Shown here: positions 24,627 to 36,440 of the stretch, piece by piece
Position numbering within the stretch: position 1 is the stretch's first letter
How the letters are laid out: each line of letters begins with the position of its first letter
Assembly: GCA_035610365.1 (NCBI GenBank)
Contig: CM069435.1
Location: 59,827,389 to 59,891,388 of the forward strand
Direction of reading: 5' to 3'
Origin: Aquatica leii
Taxonomy: Eukaryota; Arthropoda; Insecta; Coleoptera; Lampyridae
Length of the DNA stretch: 64,000 nucleotides
Made by a program: the position numbers and the translations under genes
Notes under the pieces: model-generated
The model's database searches: none
What the model was told of the DNA's origin: nothing
What the model saw: only the letters and a program-made list of their open reading frames with translations

Positions 24627-25205
24627 GAGTAAAAGAACATATGGCTGACTGCAAACACCACAGAGTTACTAAATCAGCAGTGGTAGAACACGTGTGGAAC
24701 CAAGGACACACGCTGAACTTTGACCAAACTAAAGTGTTGGCTAGAACTCCTTTCTACTTTCCCAAACTAATCCGCGAAGCTGTGGAAATAGAAAAACATC
24801 CATGTAATATGAACCGAGAAAACGGTTTAAGACTTAGCAAATCTTGGTTACCAGTATTATATCCTCTAAGACAAAGATCGACCTTCTTGGAAAAGACACA
24901 AACACACTACGAGTAATAACAAAGTCAGTGAAGCGGTAACGGAAAGATAAGATCCGTTAATCACGCTAATCGCTATTGGTATAAATATCGTCATTTACAC
25001 TTTTTCTTTCAGTTGCATTTACCACTTTGAAGATGTAAGCTGCAATGTCTTGCGAAACGTCAGTTTGTTTGGGTTCACGAACGACAATACGGCAAAGGCC
25101 AAGTTCTGGGTCTCAAGAAAAGACTAGAACCAAGTCTAAGTCTGGGTGTTTTACTACGACGCGGTCTAAGCCGAAAGTCGCTTATAATCATAAATTTTGT
25201 AGTTT
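24627..25205 (+). pseudogene. PLE GIY-YIG endonuclease end and 3' tail
   Basis: The frame 24641-24916 (91 codons) reads RVKEH just upstream of the first Met, then KSAVVEHVWNQGHTLNF, REAVEIEKHPCNMNRENG and LSKSWLPVLYPL, the C-terminal half of the Penelope endonuclease. The GIY-YIG residues themselves lie upstream and are missing. From 24917 to about 25205 runs the non-coding tail shared with 4925-5250, 35698-35800 and 37905-38095. This is the least decayed coding piece among the PLE copies. Confidence 0.75.
25027..25061 (+). ncRNA. Hammerhead-like motif in PLE tail
   Basis: TTTGAAGATG is followed by a loop-forming stretch and GCGAAACGTC. GAAAC-GTC matches the minimal-stem-III form known from PLE hammerheads; the first box differs from CTGAAGA at its first base. 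Stem II is weak in this copy. Confidence 0.4.
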
Positions 25206-25676
25206 TGAAAATCTAATTAGTTAAAGTGCCTACGCAGCAAAATATGCTTAAGTAAGAAAATGTTTTATTGAAAAAGAAAAAAGTCATCACTTTTTGAACA
25301 GTTGAAAGTGACAAAACTCGGTACACTTGATTTAGATTTCTTTTTGAAGGTTATTTAAGCCATGGAGCTTTTACCTTACTCTTTAAATAAACTATATTTA
25401 ATAACAATGAATTGGTATTTATTCTGTTATTAGATCATATTCTACATTATTAACGTATATGATGATAGTTAAACGGTAACAGTCAATTAAAATTATTACC
25501 TGTTTGTAACTATTTGATAGAATCATCTATTGTATTATCAACGCAAATTATAGAATATTTTATTCATTATCTAGATAAATTCTTCAACTTGTATCTAAAT
25601 TGTTATCTAGAAAAAAAATTGCAAATTATCTATTATCTCATCTAGATAAAAATTAATTAATATATGCACAACACTG

Positions 25677-26940
25677 GCTACTACATAGTAAAACACCGTT
25701 TCTAGTAATCATAATTTCGGTTTATGTTATCAATTTTCTTCTCAGGTTTGTTTCTATATATGAAGAATAACCTATTTTACAGAATTTTCACAATACGTTT
25801 TTTTAGAGTAGAAAACTTTTATCATTTTACCTTAAAAATTGTTGTTTTACATATTTAGCTTTATTTTCGCAGTGCTATTTATTTATTCACGTATTTTGTT
25901 TGGCCTACGTAACATGGCCCTTTTAAACATCTGTAAGTGCGCTATCTTTGCAAATCAACTTGAAAAGCGTGTGCGTTCTTAGAATAACAATTTTATTTAA
26001 CTTTGTCTTATGTCAAAACGTTATTTTGTATTTATTTTTATGCTTAGTGTTAACAAATTACTAAGAAGAAGTGTGTAGTTCTTAGAACAGTGAATTTATA
26101 TTGACATTTTTTGCTTGTATTGATGTTATGATTAACAACCTATTAATCAGATACATACGCTGCATCTATTTGCTGCTTTCTAACCAATAAACATTAATTT
26201 GTTTTTATTTAAATTTTGGATATTATTATCATTCGGTTATTGTTATCAAAAACTTTAATTCCCAACGTGTTTCTATTAAGCGACGTGCATGTATGTGTGT
26301 ATAACGTAATAATAATAATAATAACTATTTTTGTATAAAAAGCTATTTATCTTTTAACGATAGTGACATCGTCCAGCGTCCGTAACTACTATGTTTAACT
26401 TCAAACACGATTTCAACTAATAGTGTGCGAATTAATTTTTTGCAAATTTGCACACAAACCGAACAAATGATGTATAATAACATCTAAAAAAAACTATTTT
26501 GTATACCATTTGCAAATTTGCATAAAACTACAAACGATAAGTTAGTAGTTACGTTGTCACATTTTTGTCCCAATCCAATGCTGTTGTCTCAGAAAATGTA
26601 TTTTTCACTAAGATTTATATCTCCAGGTCACTTTATAATTCCATATAAATTGTTTTACCAATATTATTAGGTCTGCTTTTCATCTCATTTGTTGTTGATA
26701 CTCAATTATTTTCTAGCTATTATGCTTTTCTAGGTAAGGTACATTATCACGATGACAGTACCATTAGGAAACAAATTTGGAATTAACTATTTTGCAGCTA
26801 CTGAACAAAGTTAATATGGCTCATGTATTTTTTACAGATTTAAAATTTATTTGTTTCTCCAGACTTAAATCTGGTAGAGTCAATTTATGTTTGTCTTTAG
26901 AAAATGTATTCACTAATGTGTGTAAGTGACGAACTGCACT
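25677..26940. other. AT-rich DNA, nothing recognised
   Basis: Contains an AAT microsatellite (26307-26324) and two copies of the palindrome TTTGCAAATTTGCA about 75 bases apart (near 26438 and 26511). No coding content. Confidence 0.5.
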
Positions 26941-27071
26941 TTATTGCCCGGTTGCATAAAGCAAAGTATGTGTGATTTTCTACTTGACGACTAATAGCGA
27001 CACTTAACCATATGACCACGTAGTTAATTACATTGTCAAAGTTTACAACGATTTATGCAACCGGCCTTATT
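26941..27071. mobile_element. 121-bp MITE with 13-bp terminal repeats
   Basis: The body 26946-27066 has the perfect inverted repeats CCGGTTGCATAAA (26948-26960) and TTTATGCAACCGG (27052-27064). It is flanked by TTATT on both sides (26941-26945 and 27067-27071), a plausible 5-bp target duplication. No coding capacity. The superfamily is not assigned. Confidence 0.65.
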
Positions 27072-27859
27072 TCTTTCAATTGGCAACTGTATGCCCGGTT
27101 TCAACAATTTATTTCTTAACTTAGTTCTTATATCTCCTCTTGAATAAAATAGAGACTGTGCCATAATTACTGAGCTTTGACATTCGGAGTAAAATGTTTC
27201 TATTGTACTGGATGATTTACTAATTTATGTCTGTAACCAGTAATCCTTCGTTTAATGCTAAAACAAATTTCATAATTTTACTATTTCCAGAATATTTCTA
27301 TTTAATAATATTTCTAGAATTGTATTTTTCTCGTAATGTGCGCACTATTCTCAGGTATCCAAATCATCTTTAGTGAGTTTCGTTGTTCAATAAATAGCCT
27401 TAAATTATCAAAGTCAAACAATCCTTCTTTAAAATATTTATTATTGTCAGATAAAAATCGATTTTTAGTTGTGATCGAGGACAAATTTAAATGCAAAATT
27501 TGATACAGTAGTTTCTTACCTGAACGCATCATCGAACGTATTGGCATATTTTGAGTGCTCTGAATTTTTCATTGATGATATTTGTATTTTACTAAAGCAA
27601 AGTTGCATTCAGAAATCTTTATTAGTAAGTCCAGGTTTTTTTTTTAATTAATCAAAACACTTTCACTGATTGACTATAGAAAAAAGGTGCGTGATAAGCA
27701 ACTGGCTAATATCATTTTTTCTTTGTTTAACATTATTTTGCTTTTTTGGTAAAATATATTTAAAAGATAGATTTAGGCTCCATTTTAGAGCGTTTTCTAC
27801 ATCAAATTTTTTTTGTTGAATTGAAGTTTGCATGCAGGAAAGTATAGTGTTTATAGGTA

Positions 27860-28085
27860 AATGTTGGGGATATACCGATATATACAGAAAAGTACAAGAA
27901 AATATGGGGATGTACAAAGAAATATAGGAATGTACTAGTAAATATAGGGATGTACTACATGGAAATATAAGAATATGTATGAGAATACGGCGAGATGTAC
28001 AAGGAAATACAAGAATGTGTAGGTAAATATGGAGATGTACAGATGAATATCGGGATGTATTTAATATAAGAGGATGTGTGGTGTA
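27860..28085. repeat. Minisatellite, same unit family, locus 2
   Basis: About ten degenerate units of roughly 20 bases, of the form AAATATGGGGATGTACAAGG, with variants (AAATATAGGGATGTACTA, GAATATCGGGATGTATT). The 153-codon minus-strand frame at 27663-28124 is open here only because the unit lacks stops on that strand; its leucine- and serine-rich repeats are not a real protein. Confidence 0.7.
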
Positions 28086-28178
28086 CCAAAAAGTGATGAT
28101 GATTTCCCCTTCGGTTGTTACCATCTAATCTATGACATTTATTCCACTTTCCGGTTAGTTACAATTTATAATATAAAA

Positions 28179-28860
28179 TTATATTTGGCTTCTTCTTAAA
28201 CTTATCGTTGATAAAGAAATGCTACTTTGTAAAATTTCACATTTATTTTTCTTAGGCGCGTAGCTCATCATAGTAACATTGTTTCTGAAACAAAACGTCA
28301 AAGAACAAACTGAGCGATTTTTAGACGGTTTTAGTTCTTTTGAAATTCGTTTGTTTTGGTTTAGTGTGTCGACTGTCATGTTCTTTTCTAGCTAATAGAT
28401 AGCTAATGGGCCAGTTCTAAGAAAATTATCTACTGTAAGATTGAGTCTATAATTATAAACACTACGGACTAATGTCTCAACAGCTGCAAGTCCTAAATTC
28501 TTATGCCGTGATTAACCAGGTTGCCGTTTTACATATATCATGTCATTGATAGCGTATCTGGATTCATATATTTAAAATATTTTAGCCATACTTTCCAGAT
28601 TTGCTGAACATATACTGTATAAATTTGTAACAACTTTAATAACCAACAAACTGCTCATCGATTGTTACGTTTTGATCTAGTATAATAACCGCGGGCTTCA
28701 TTTGTTTAATAAAGACATAAAACATGTTTAATTTGTCTGTTTTTAGACGCGTCTTGCAAGTTCTCTTATAATCAAACCTTATAAATGTTATTTTCTTGTA
28801 TCGGAATACTGACATGGAATTAGCTAAGTCTTGGAAACATAGTTTACGCACAACAACGTT
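28179..28860 (-). pseudogene. Second piggyBac transposase remnant
   Basis: Read from 28851 downward, the minus strand gives SVFRYKKITFIRFDYKR, LKTDKLNMFYVF and NVTIDEQFVGY (the DEQ with the first catalytic Asp), then in other frames QYMFSKSGKYGLKYF and LTVDNF with the next catalytic Asp, then from 28379 to 28179 TVDTLNQNKRISKELKPSK and TMMSYAPKKNKCEIL. The order matches the DDE_Tnp_1_7 core. The N-terminus is missing where LTR sequence begins at 29057; the C-terminus stops before the minisatellite. Stops and frameshifts make it inactive. It differs from the copy at 9083-10665, so two piggyBac families are present. Confidence 0.7.
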
Positions 28861-29056
28861 TTAGTTTCTTTCTACTCTCGCTTGAATAAGTAAATCAAGG
28901 AAACCACAATTTTTTTTAATCCCATTCTTTCAATTTGACACGAAACACTCAATTAGTATTGTTTATAATTTTTTGTAAAATTGCAACATAAACAACTGCG
29001 AAGTTTTTCCAGGTGTAGAACTAATGTGTTTTCTTACCAAGCCAGAAGAGCGGCGA

Positions 29057-29470
29057 ATTAAATTGTACCGAATTTTAAAATTAAATTTATTTAGACAAAC
29101 TATTTACACGTATGTAATTTAACTAACTAACACTAATACGATGTAACGATATTAAAAAAAAGCAAGTTACAAGTAATTTACATATATGTATAACTGTCAC
29201 TCAATATTTACCAACACTGTCCAATAATTTTCACTTTTGTTTATTTTATTAACATATTTTCTTCTACCACGTTGTGTTTATTTTTTACTGGCACGTGCGT
29301 TAAACACTATTTATTTAGATAGATTCTTTACACTTCCGGTTTCTCACTCGGTTTGAATACTTTCTTCAACTTCTTTCGAATACGTTTTATATTCCTACGT
29401 TATCTGCTTCAAAAACCTTCCTGTAATTACCTCAAATTATCTTGAATGATCTCAAAGCTTCTACGCGTTT
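29057..29470 (-). mobile_element. LTR-family repeat, copy 3
   Basis: Begins TGTACCGAATTTTAAAATT and follows the same block order as 13145-13450 and 40815-41130 (ACTAACACTAATACGATG, ATAACTGTCACTC, CACGTGCGTTAAACAC). It is more diverged than the other minus-strand copies. The DNA to the right (29470-29800) may be internal gypsy sequence but no motif could be recognised. Confidence 0.45.
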
Positions 29471-31880
29471 TACTATTGTGTTTTCGTGCTCGGAGCAATA
29501 TAGCATGATCTAGAAACCCCCGAATTGTCAGTTGCGTATGTGCTAAGAAGAACATACAATCGATCATCAGAATTCTCACTAGCACTTAAATAATTTTTGG
29601 AACAATTATTATCACTCCCTTCTCTAAAATTTTTGCCAACGTTTGGATTATCTTCTGATTTAATTTTGCTTTCACCGGATGACTTTTTGTTTGCTTTACT
29701 AGCCTATGCTAACATTCTTTAAACTCATCGTCAGTAAATCTGACGCTACGTTTTTGTCTAGTTGACGTCATTTTATCTGTACCACAACACCTTAGGTACT
29801 GAGAGCAATTATAAATGCATCTTTTTGAACAAGCGGTTATCTATCATCTTGAATATGCAAGTCGCAACCTGCAGATGCAGACTAATACAAAGCTACTCAC
29901 ACGTACACAAGCCTATGTACAAACTACTTTGACTGCAAACAATGACATACTAGATATTCAGAAACAGACTGGGTCTCAGAGACCCTGGTTGTATAAACGC
30001 GTAGTAACTGTAGAAAACATTTTTTAGATGCTTTGCATTTAAGTCTGTTAGCAGAAAAAATGTGTTAATATGTTGTGCATTTTATGGTTAACTAAAAATG
30101 CAAGTTTCACCAAACAATTTTAAGTTTTTTTTAGATTACAATAAAGACAAAAAAATATAACGACAAATTGTGCTTTAAACATAACAGAGTAACAGTTTAC
30201 ATTCACAAAACACTTTTAGTATGAGCATGATTTTGTTTTATTTTTATTGACAAAAATAATTAAGTTACATTTCTGTTAGAGCAAATATTACAACTCTCGA
30301 ATTTTAAAATTAAAAAATTTAATAAAAAAATTAATTTGATGTAAATCAAAAAATGCAATAAACATTTAGTTTAACAACTAAGTATACTTTAAATTTTAAA
30401 CTTTGAACGCGTTTTCAATTTTGCTTCAAACTCAATACTTTTTTATGTATTTAAGTATACGCTGTAAATAGAACTTTATTATATTTATTTATGGCACAAA
30501 ACGTGTTATTTTCGCAAAAAAAATTAGAATATATGTGTTGCAAGAAGTACGACGTTGAAAAACCTTTTCTCACTGAAGTAATACCCGTACTGTTATGAAC
30601 GCGTATATCATATATTTGTTGATATTTTCTAAACAGCAAGGAGAGTTTTTGAAATACATCAATCTTATAACTTTAAAAACAAAAGAGAAATAGAAGAAAA
30701 ATAAATTTGCTGTTTTATTAAAATACGTTGTTGCAGTCTTAAAAATTTCAAAGAAAGTATAAAATTTCCGGTTGCTCAACACAAATTTAATGAAATGGAT
30801 ATGGTGTTCATAATAATTTTTCAAAATAAATTATCAAATTGCAACAGCTACAATTTAAAGTAAATTTAAAATTAATTAACAAAATTCTACTCAAGTTCAC
30901 AAAGTATAATTTCATTTGCATAGAATGACGCTCAGTGACACTATTTGTTTTCAAATCAAGTTGTACGGTTACGGCTTCTAATCAGGATTCGTCACTAAAC
31001 TTAACGTATACAAAGTTTATAAAACAACGAAGTTTTATTTTGGTTCATTTAATACAATTCAATTAATTTTTTTTTAAATTTAATTGTTTTTTTTAATAGA
31101 CTATATAATCTTTGGCTAAGCAAAATTCACCTTGCAAAAAACCCAACAACTACTAAAGTGTTTTCATCATTTGTTTTTATTATGTATAAATCCAAACATG
31201 TTTTGCGTCATATATTATTATTAAAATATCAAGTACAAACATATACCAAAAAACTTTCAAATGTTCAGAACTTCACTTATAAACACAAGAATCAGCGTTA
31301 AAATGGACTGTTATACGTCGAGTTTTGATGCTTAATTGTGTTGATATTTGCAAAGTTTAGTTCTGATAATTATAGTTGTAAGAGCAAGTACAAAAATCAA
31401 AATATACTATAGTTAAAATTTTATTTATTTAGTAACAAATAAATAAAGTAATTTTTAGTAAAAATAATTTTCATACTATTTAAGTAGAAATTTAATTAAA
31501 TAACACAAGTAAAGTTTTAAAGCTCTGAACGATTTTAAAATGTAAGTTTTCAGCGTTACTAAATTCTCAATGTAAAGGCACGATACAAATAAAAGCTAAC
31601 GGTTTAGTTTTCTGCTTATATGCACTACTTAAATAAGTACAAATTACAAAACTAGTTACTAAATGTTAACAATTTTAAAAAGTAAGAAACATACACAGTT
31701 TGACAATTAATTCCCGGATTGAAGCTGCAAAACTGGAATCACGTGAAATTAAATCAGAATAATACAGCTACAAGTTCATAGTATTACCAATAGAAGACGG
31801 TGAATCAAAGATATAAGAGCCAGTTGTAGTGCAGGACGTTAGCGCGCACAAAGTTATTCTGTCAGTCATAATTATCGTTG
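29471..31880. other. AT-rich DNA, no gene recognised
   Basis: The frame 29815-30027 (+, 70 codons) has normal-looking composition but matches nothing I know. Frames at 30451-30824 (-) are low complexity. Confidence 0.45.
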
Positions 31881-31886
31881 GTCGTA

Positions 31887-32250
31887 ATGGAGCAAGGAGT
31901 AAATATTAAATGTTGTGGTAAATCAGCCAAAACTGCAACAGAAACTTACGATATGTTAAAAACTGTGTACGGTGACACTTTTAAGTCGTACTAGAACTTG
32001 AAGATTTGATCGCAAAAGTTTGAGAACTTGTTGCACTAGGACTAGATCAAGGACAGCAAATTCGAGTGTTGACAAAAAATAAGTTGCAAATCAATAAAGA
32101 GACGATTAAAAAAAAAGGTAGCTGGTCCTTGTTTAGAATTCACCTGCACATTCTTCACTGATTATTAAGTCATTTCCAGCGAAACTTCGTGTTGAGATTA
32201 ATCACCCACTTTATTCACCTAATTTTTTAATTTTTTTTAACTCCTGTAGA
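31887..32250 (+). pseudogene. mariner transposase remnant with internal deletion
   Basis: The start at 31887 reads MEQGVNIKCCGKSAKTATET and continues YDMLKTVYGDTF, the N-terminal helix-turn-helix of a mariner-like transposase. About 120 bases later a stop ends the frame. From about 32150 a second piece reads PAHSSLIIKSF and INHPLYSPNF, the C-terminal catalytic part (the family pattern here is DNAxxH, then PPYSPDL). Most of the middle is gone. Mariners move by cut and paste at TA sites; this copy cannot. Confidence 0.75.
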
Positions 32251-32278
32251 GACATATTGTCCTAGGGAAGTTTTGATA

Positions 32279-32330
32279 TACAGGGTGGTCCACTTAAGAC
32301 GCCTCCGTCCATAACTCCTGAAGTATTCAT
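32279..32330 (+). repeat. Solitary mariner-type terminal repeat
   Basis: TACAGGGTGGTCCACTTAAG followed by ATAACTCCTGAAG has the form of the terminal repeats of many insect Tc1/mariner elements. It could be the left end of the minus-strand transposase remnant at 32770-33680. No matching inverted copy was found to the right, so that end is lost. Confidence 0.45.
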
Positions 32331-32769
32331 TTTAGAGAAAAAATGTTTTCTACAAAAGTTTCATTAATTTTTAAAAGGCTTCTTTAGAAATTGTTGTAGT
32401 ACATACAGTGTGGCTCATACACCCCAAAAGCTAATCAACTGAGTTTTTTTAAATGGGACATATTATGGCAGATTTGTATTTCTTACTAAATTTAAGGACC
32501 AGTTTATTAACCATATAAAGTGACACTTGCAGCACTTTACAATATCGTTTGTAAATTCTCAATTAAACAAGATAGAAACGTACAGTTTTTGGTTATAAAA
32601 GGCGCGCTATTCAAAATTTCAATTGGGAATAAGTTAGTTTTTTTATATGAAATAATGCATTTATGTTTATGGAATCGCTTGTAGAAATTGATTCTATTTC
32701 GAATTTATTAAGGTATTTACGGATCTATTACAAATAGTTTTTCTGTTATTTACTTTTTTCTAAAATATA

Positions 32770-33680
32770 TATGTAAATAACTCAATTACAGACACTCACA
32801 AAACAAACAATTACAAATGATATTAACACAATAAAATCCTTATTAACAAACACTAGAACAGAAAAACAATTAAAGATTACTTTTAATGTAACTACTATTC
32901 TGTTCAATGCACACTTTAACACGACTGGCAAAATTTGATTAAATGTCTCTTTTATTCTTAATCTTATATTTTTACTGTTGTAGGTGACCATACCCTGACA
33001 TTGTAGTGTGCTGAAGTACCATGTCAAAAACCAAATATTTTGATAAATGTTTAAAAGAATGTCGTCCAGATAATTTTGAAAGGTGATTTGTAAAAAAAAA
33101 GAAAAATATTTCTGCTTAAATTTTCTTCACAAAAATGTGGACCAGCTATATTATTTTTATAATTCCTCACGAAACGTTTATGGACCACCGGTGCTGATTA
33201 TCAACGGGTCTAATTGAATTCCAATTTTTATTATCATAGTAGTGGCAATTATGTCTGTTGATTGATCCGTCTTATGGAATGTAGTTTCATCTGTGAAAAA
33301 AATAAAGTTTCAAAAATTTATTGTTTCTCCATAACCCAGAGGCAAAAGCTTACTAGTATCTCTGTGTCATGTTTATCCAATTGTTGAAAAACATTGTAAT
33401 GATACGGATGAAACTGGTTTCTTATCAAAATTCTTTGTATAGAAGATTTTGACAGGTGCAGCTTTTTTGATAATTGTATTTGGGACACAACAGCTTCCAA
33501 TACAAAATGTTCATTTTCATTGTGCAATACATTTTTCAAACGATGTCTTCTATTTAATATTACAGAACCAGTTTCTTCAAATCTTTCCGTCAGTCGCTGA
33601 AAAACTCCAGCATTTAGGCGTTTTCCTGTATTTGGAAACTTTATCATATTTTTAGTTTTGAATTGCGTGTAGTAGATCAT
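32770..33680 (-). pseudogene. IS630/mariner-like transposase remnant
   Basis: The frame 33680-33318 (120 codons) reads KFPNTGKRLNAGVFQRL, RFEETGSV and LSKSSIQRILIRNQFHPYH, the HTH DNA-binding part of an IS630-Tc1-mariner transposase related to those of many insect elements. Downstream in broken frames are catalytic-core pieces (a TDETTF-like motif near 33270, WSINV near 33170) and, near 33010, the degraded DGAPPHY position (LTWYFSTLQ). Stops throughout; inactive. The possible end is at 32279. Confidence 0.6.
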
Positions 33681-33688
33681 TAGTCTCG

Positions 33689-33723
33689 AGCTAAAATGAC
33701 ATACCTACTATGTCATTTTAGCT
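33689..33723. repeat. 15-bp perfect hairpin
   Basis: AGCTAAAATGACATA (33689-33703) pairs with TATGTCATTTTAGCT (33709-33723) around the loop CCTAC. The next bases (AAAGTATGCCATTTTAC) partly repeat the arm. It begins right beside the end of the mariner-like frame and may be its degenerate terminus. Confidence 0.65.
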
Positions 33724-34320
33724 TAAAGTATGCCATTTTACTTTTTGAACTCCGTTCCAATTGTAGGTTAATTGATGTTCGGTTCTAATTTAATAAGTGA
33801 AGATAAACACTATGCAAATCACCACCTTTAACACTATTTGAACAACATTTTTCTTTGCAAGATTCTTCTGTTTTACATTTGTAAACTAGTTTTATAAATA
33901 TTATCCATTTCATTTAATATATATTTTATTTATTAAAAAAATGACTTAAGAGTGCATAAATAGCTTTATGCGTAGAGCTAATACGCTGACGTTATGGAAA
34001 AACAAGTTTACAAACTTTAGTTTTGACATAGTAACTATTTGTCTTAACATATTAACTTGATACGTTTTGTTACATACCCACGCATGTACACTCACTCTCA
34101 CACAAATACTTTAAAACTCCTAACACAATTTAAAGAATATTTGCTGATTTATTTATAGGTTTAGTTTTGTTTTGGTGACTAATGCATTGGATATCGATTT
34201 TCTATGTAAACTAGACTCGAAAGTGTTAAAAGCAACTTTGCTAGAACTATTCTAGTTTGTTTTTTTTTTATTAAATTGGAAAATACAAACAAAAAACGGA
34301 CAAACAGTCCTTGAGTAAAG

Positions 34321-35600
34321 TCTTTATGCAAAGTGCAATTGCATCAGTTCAAGCAAACACAATGGGATGGTTCAAGGCTGCAAAAACATTTAGAGTTCCT
34401 TAAGCTATTCTGCTTAGAAGAATGGAAAAAGAAAAAAATAACTGCCAAAAAAAGCTGCTGGGTCAGATTGACTTGTAGGGTTTTGCAAAAGCCTCCTGGT
34501 ATTTTTTAAGGAAACTCGAAAACACTATCTTTTCCCGTGCGACTGGTTTTAACAAAGAGAGATTCAACTCTTTCTTCAACTACACTACGTAGCTTTCTTT
34601 CTGAAACCAAGATACCACCAAACAAAAAATATAACCTTGACAAATCGGCTTTGTCCAAAGTGCAAGAGTCAAGATATTTGCCTCGACTGGGAAAAAACAA
34701 GTTAGAACAATTACAAGTGCAGAGAGAAGTTTATACGTTTTTGCTGTGTGTGCGATGAGTGCTATTAGACATTACATTCTACCTGTGATTGTGTTTGCAA
34801 GGTAAAACTTTAAAAATGAACTCTCGGATCGTGCTTTTACAGGTTCTTGTCCAAAAAAAGGCTGGATGGGAAAATAATTATTTAAAAAGTTTCTAGATCA
34901 AGTTGTAAAACACACTAAAACATCAACAGACGATAAGATTTTGTTGGTAGTCGATGGTCACTGCAGCTATAAAGATGTGTTTGTTCTAGAGTTTGGCAAA
35001 CAAAATGGAATTGTTTTAGTATGCTTGCTTTCACACTGCACACATAGAATTCATCTCTTGGATGTAACTTTTTTTGTGTTTCTAAGTACTTTTTACCATC
35101 AGGAGGTGTATAAGATGTTACAATATTAACCGGGTAGAATTGTTACAGCATATGAAGTGTGCTGAATTTTGTCTATTGCTTACGGTAAAATTGCCACCGT
35201 AGTAAATGCTTTCTCAGGCTTCTTTCATACAAAGTTATATTACTTCCATCCAGACATTTTTTCTAGCATGTTTGTTTTAAGTGAAGCCGCGCGAGGACTT
35301 CAAGAAGAAGAGGACCAAAACAGCAGCACCTGTCAAAAACTAGCAACAGACTACAACAAAGTTCCCACTCAGAATAAATAATCTTCAAGGAAGACATCGG
35401 ACAACAACTTTGGTCATTCAGCAAAAGTAACAGTGGCTAACATTTCTTCACTGTCTAAAATTCTAACTCCAATAAGAAAACAGGTAAAGTAACACAATGC
35501 AATTTTGAACAGTTCTCTTATTAAAGAGTTCAAGGTAAAACAAGAATTAGAGTCGGAAATTTGAATTTCAGCCAGAGGATATAGATATCTGTGACAATTG
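34321..35600 (+). pseudogene. Second pogo/Tigger-like transposase remnant (DDE_1)
   Basis: Starting near 34325, the plus strand reads MQSAIASVQANTMGWFKAAK, the psq-type helix-turn-helix, then broken frames, then 34941-35129 with LLVVDGHCSYKDV, QNGIVLVCLLSHCTHRI and HLLDVTFF, where the two Asp positions (DGH and LDV) of the DDE_1 core remain. The C-terminal part continues in pieces to about 35600. Stops occur throughout and terminal repeats were not located. It is a different, older family than the element at 43570-46908. Confidence 0.7.
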
Positions 35601-35616
35601 AGTGCACAGGACAAAC

Positions 35617-35800
35617 GCCCATACAGTATGGTAAATAAGCGGTGCTAGGAACTGATATATCTTTTTTGATTTTTGGATTTATTGCTTTTTCCCATGCGCA
35701 ATGTCTTGCGAAACGTCAGTTTGGTTGAGTTCACGGACGACAATACGGCAAAAGCCAAGTCTTACTCCTTGTTTTGGTTCTCAAACAAAAACAATTGAAA
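35617..35800. pseudogene. PLE fragment, RT piece joined head to head with tail
   Basis: On the minus strand 35699-35617 encodes AWEKAINPKIKKDISVPST and AYLPYCMG, the same RT/linker region as at 5700-5790. Directly to the right, 35698-35800 on the plus strand is the PLE tail beginning AATGTCTTGCGAAACGTCAG. The join repeats the head-to-head design of 24526-25205. It interrupts the end of the pogo-like remnant. Confidence 0.65.
35698..35717 (+). ncRNA. Partial hammerhead-like motif
   Basis: Only the 3' half (stem II end, GCGAAAC and GTC) is present, because the element is joined to the RT piece just before the CTGAAGA box. It cannot fold as a full ribozyme. Confidence 0.35.
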
Positions 35801-36435
35801 TTTAAAAAAAGAACTCTGTTACAGACAAATTCACGACGCTTAAAAAAATAAATTGTTCTTCAAAAAAATTCTATCTTTGCAAATAACGTCAGGAAATTGA
35901 AAATTCACTGAAATCTACTGTGATATGTGGTACGACGTCGAATTGTAACTTCGATTGTTGAGATCCGCGCAAGTGTTAACGGACACAAACACGATAGACT
36001 TCTCCGAACGCATAAAACTAATAATGTTACAGAAAAGACGTACCTATCAACATTCGTGTTTTTATTATTCAGTGCAAATATATAAATATGAAATTAGTTG
36101 TAATTTTTTATTTTCTACAACTTTTGTCTAAAATAATTGAATCGGTTATTTGGAAAAGGGCATATCTACACTAAATAAATTTTACACTACAAAAGAAAAA
36201 GTGTCATAAATAAACATTCTGAACTGACTGCCGTAAAACACTTCTAGTATACTGTTGTTGTACTGTTTTTGTACCAAAAAATACGTATACAGAAATATAA
36301 AAAACTAGCATAACAAAATTATCTAAATATGCACTTGTCACTTGTGTATTTAGTTTTACATATACATATTATGTAAAATCTCTATGTTCTAAAATCTATT
36401 CTACACCAGTATATCCAGAAATACACGCATGAAAT
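35801..36435. other. AT-rich DNA, nothing recognised
   Basis: No coding or repeat feature recognised. Confidence 0.5.
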
Positions 36436-36440
36436 GAAAT

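Larger units (their letters stand above)
23688..25676. mobile_element. hAT-like composite with CAGTGTTGTGCAT ends
   Basis: CAGTGTTGTGCAT at 23688-23700 is mirrored by ATGCACAACACTG at 25664-25676, a 13-bp perfect terminal repeat of hAT form. Inside each end are repeated TATCTAGATAA motifs (for example 23701-23712, 24203-24211, 24235-24241, 25568-25578, 25640-25648), which look like subterminal transposase sites. The interior holds a long palindrome (24003-24200) and a PLE insertion (24526-25200). The flanking octamers (CGTATACT; GCTACTAC) do not match, so insertion as one unit is not proven. No transposase is encoded. Confidence 0.5.

Noticed and set aside
23688..25676. Repeated TATCTAGATAA motifs as a possible CRISPR-like or regulatory array
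   Set aside because: Spacing is irregular, the organism is eukaryotic and the motifs cluster at element ends, fitting transposon subterminal repeats.
27088..27106. GCCCGGTTTCAACAATTT, resembling an insect transposon end
   Set aside because: No inverted partner or target duplication could be found.
27663..28124. 153-codon minus-strand frame rich in Ile, Leu and Ser
   Set aside because: It reads through a degenerate minisatellite whose unit lacks stops on that strand; the peptide repeats follow the DNA unit.
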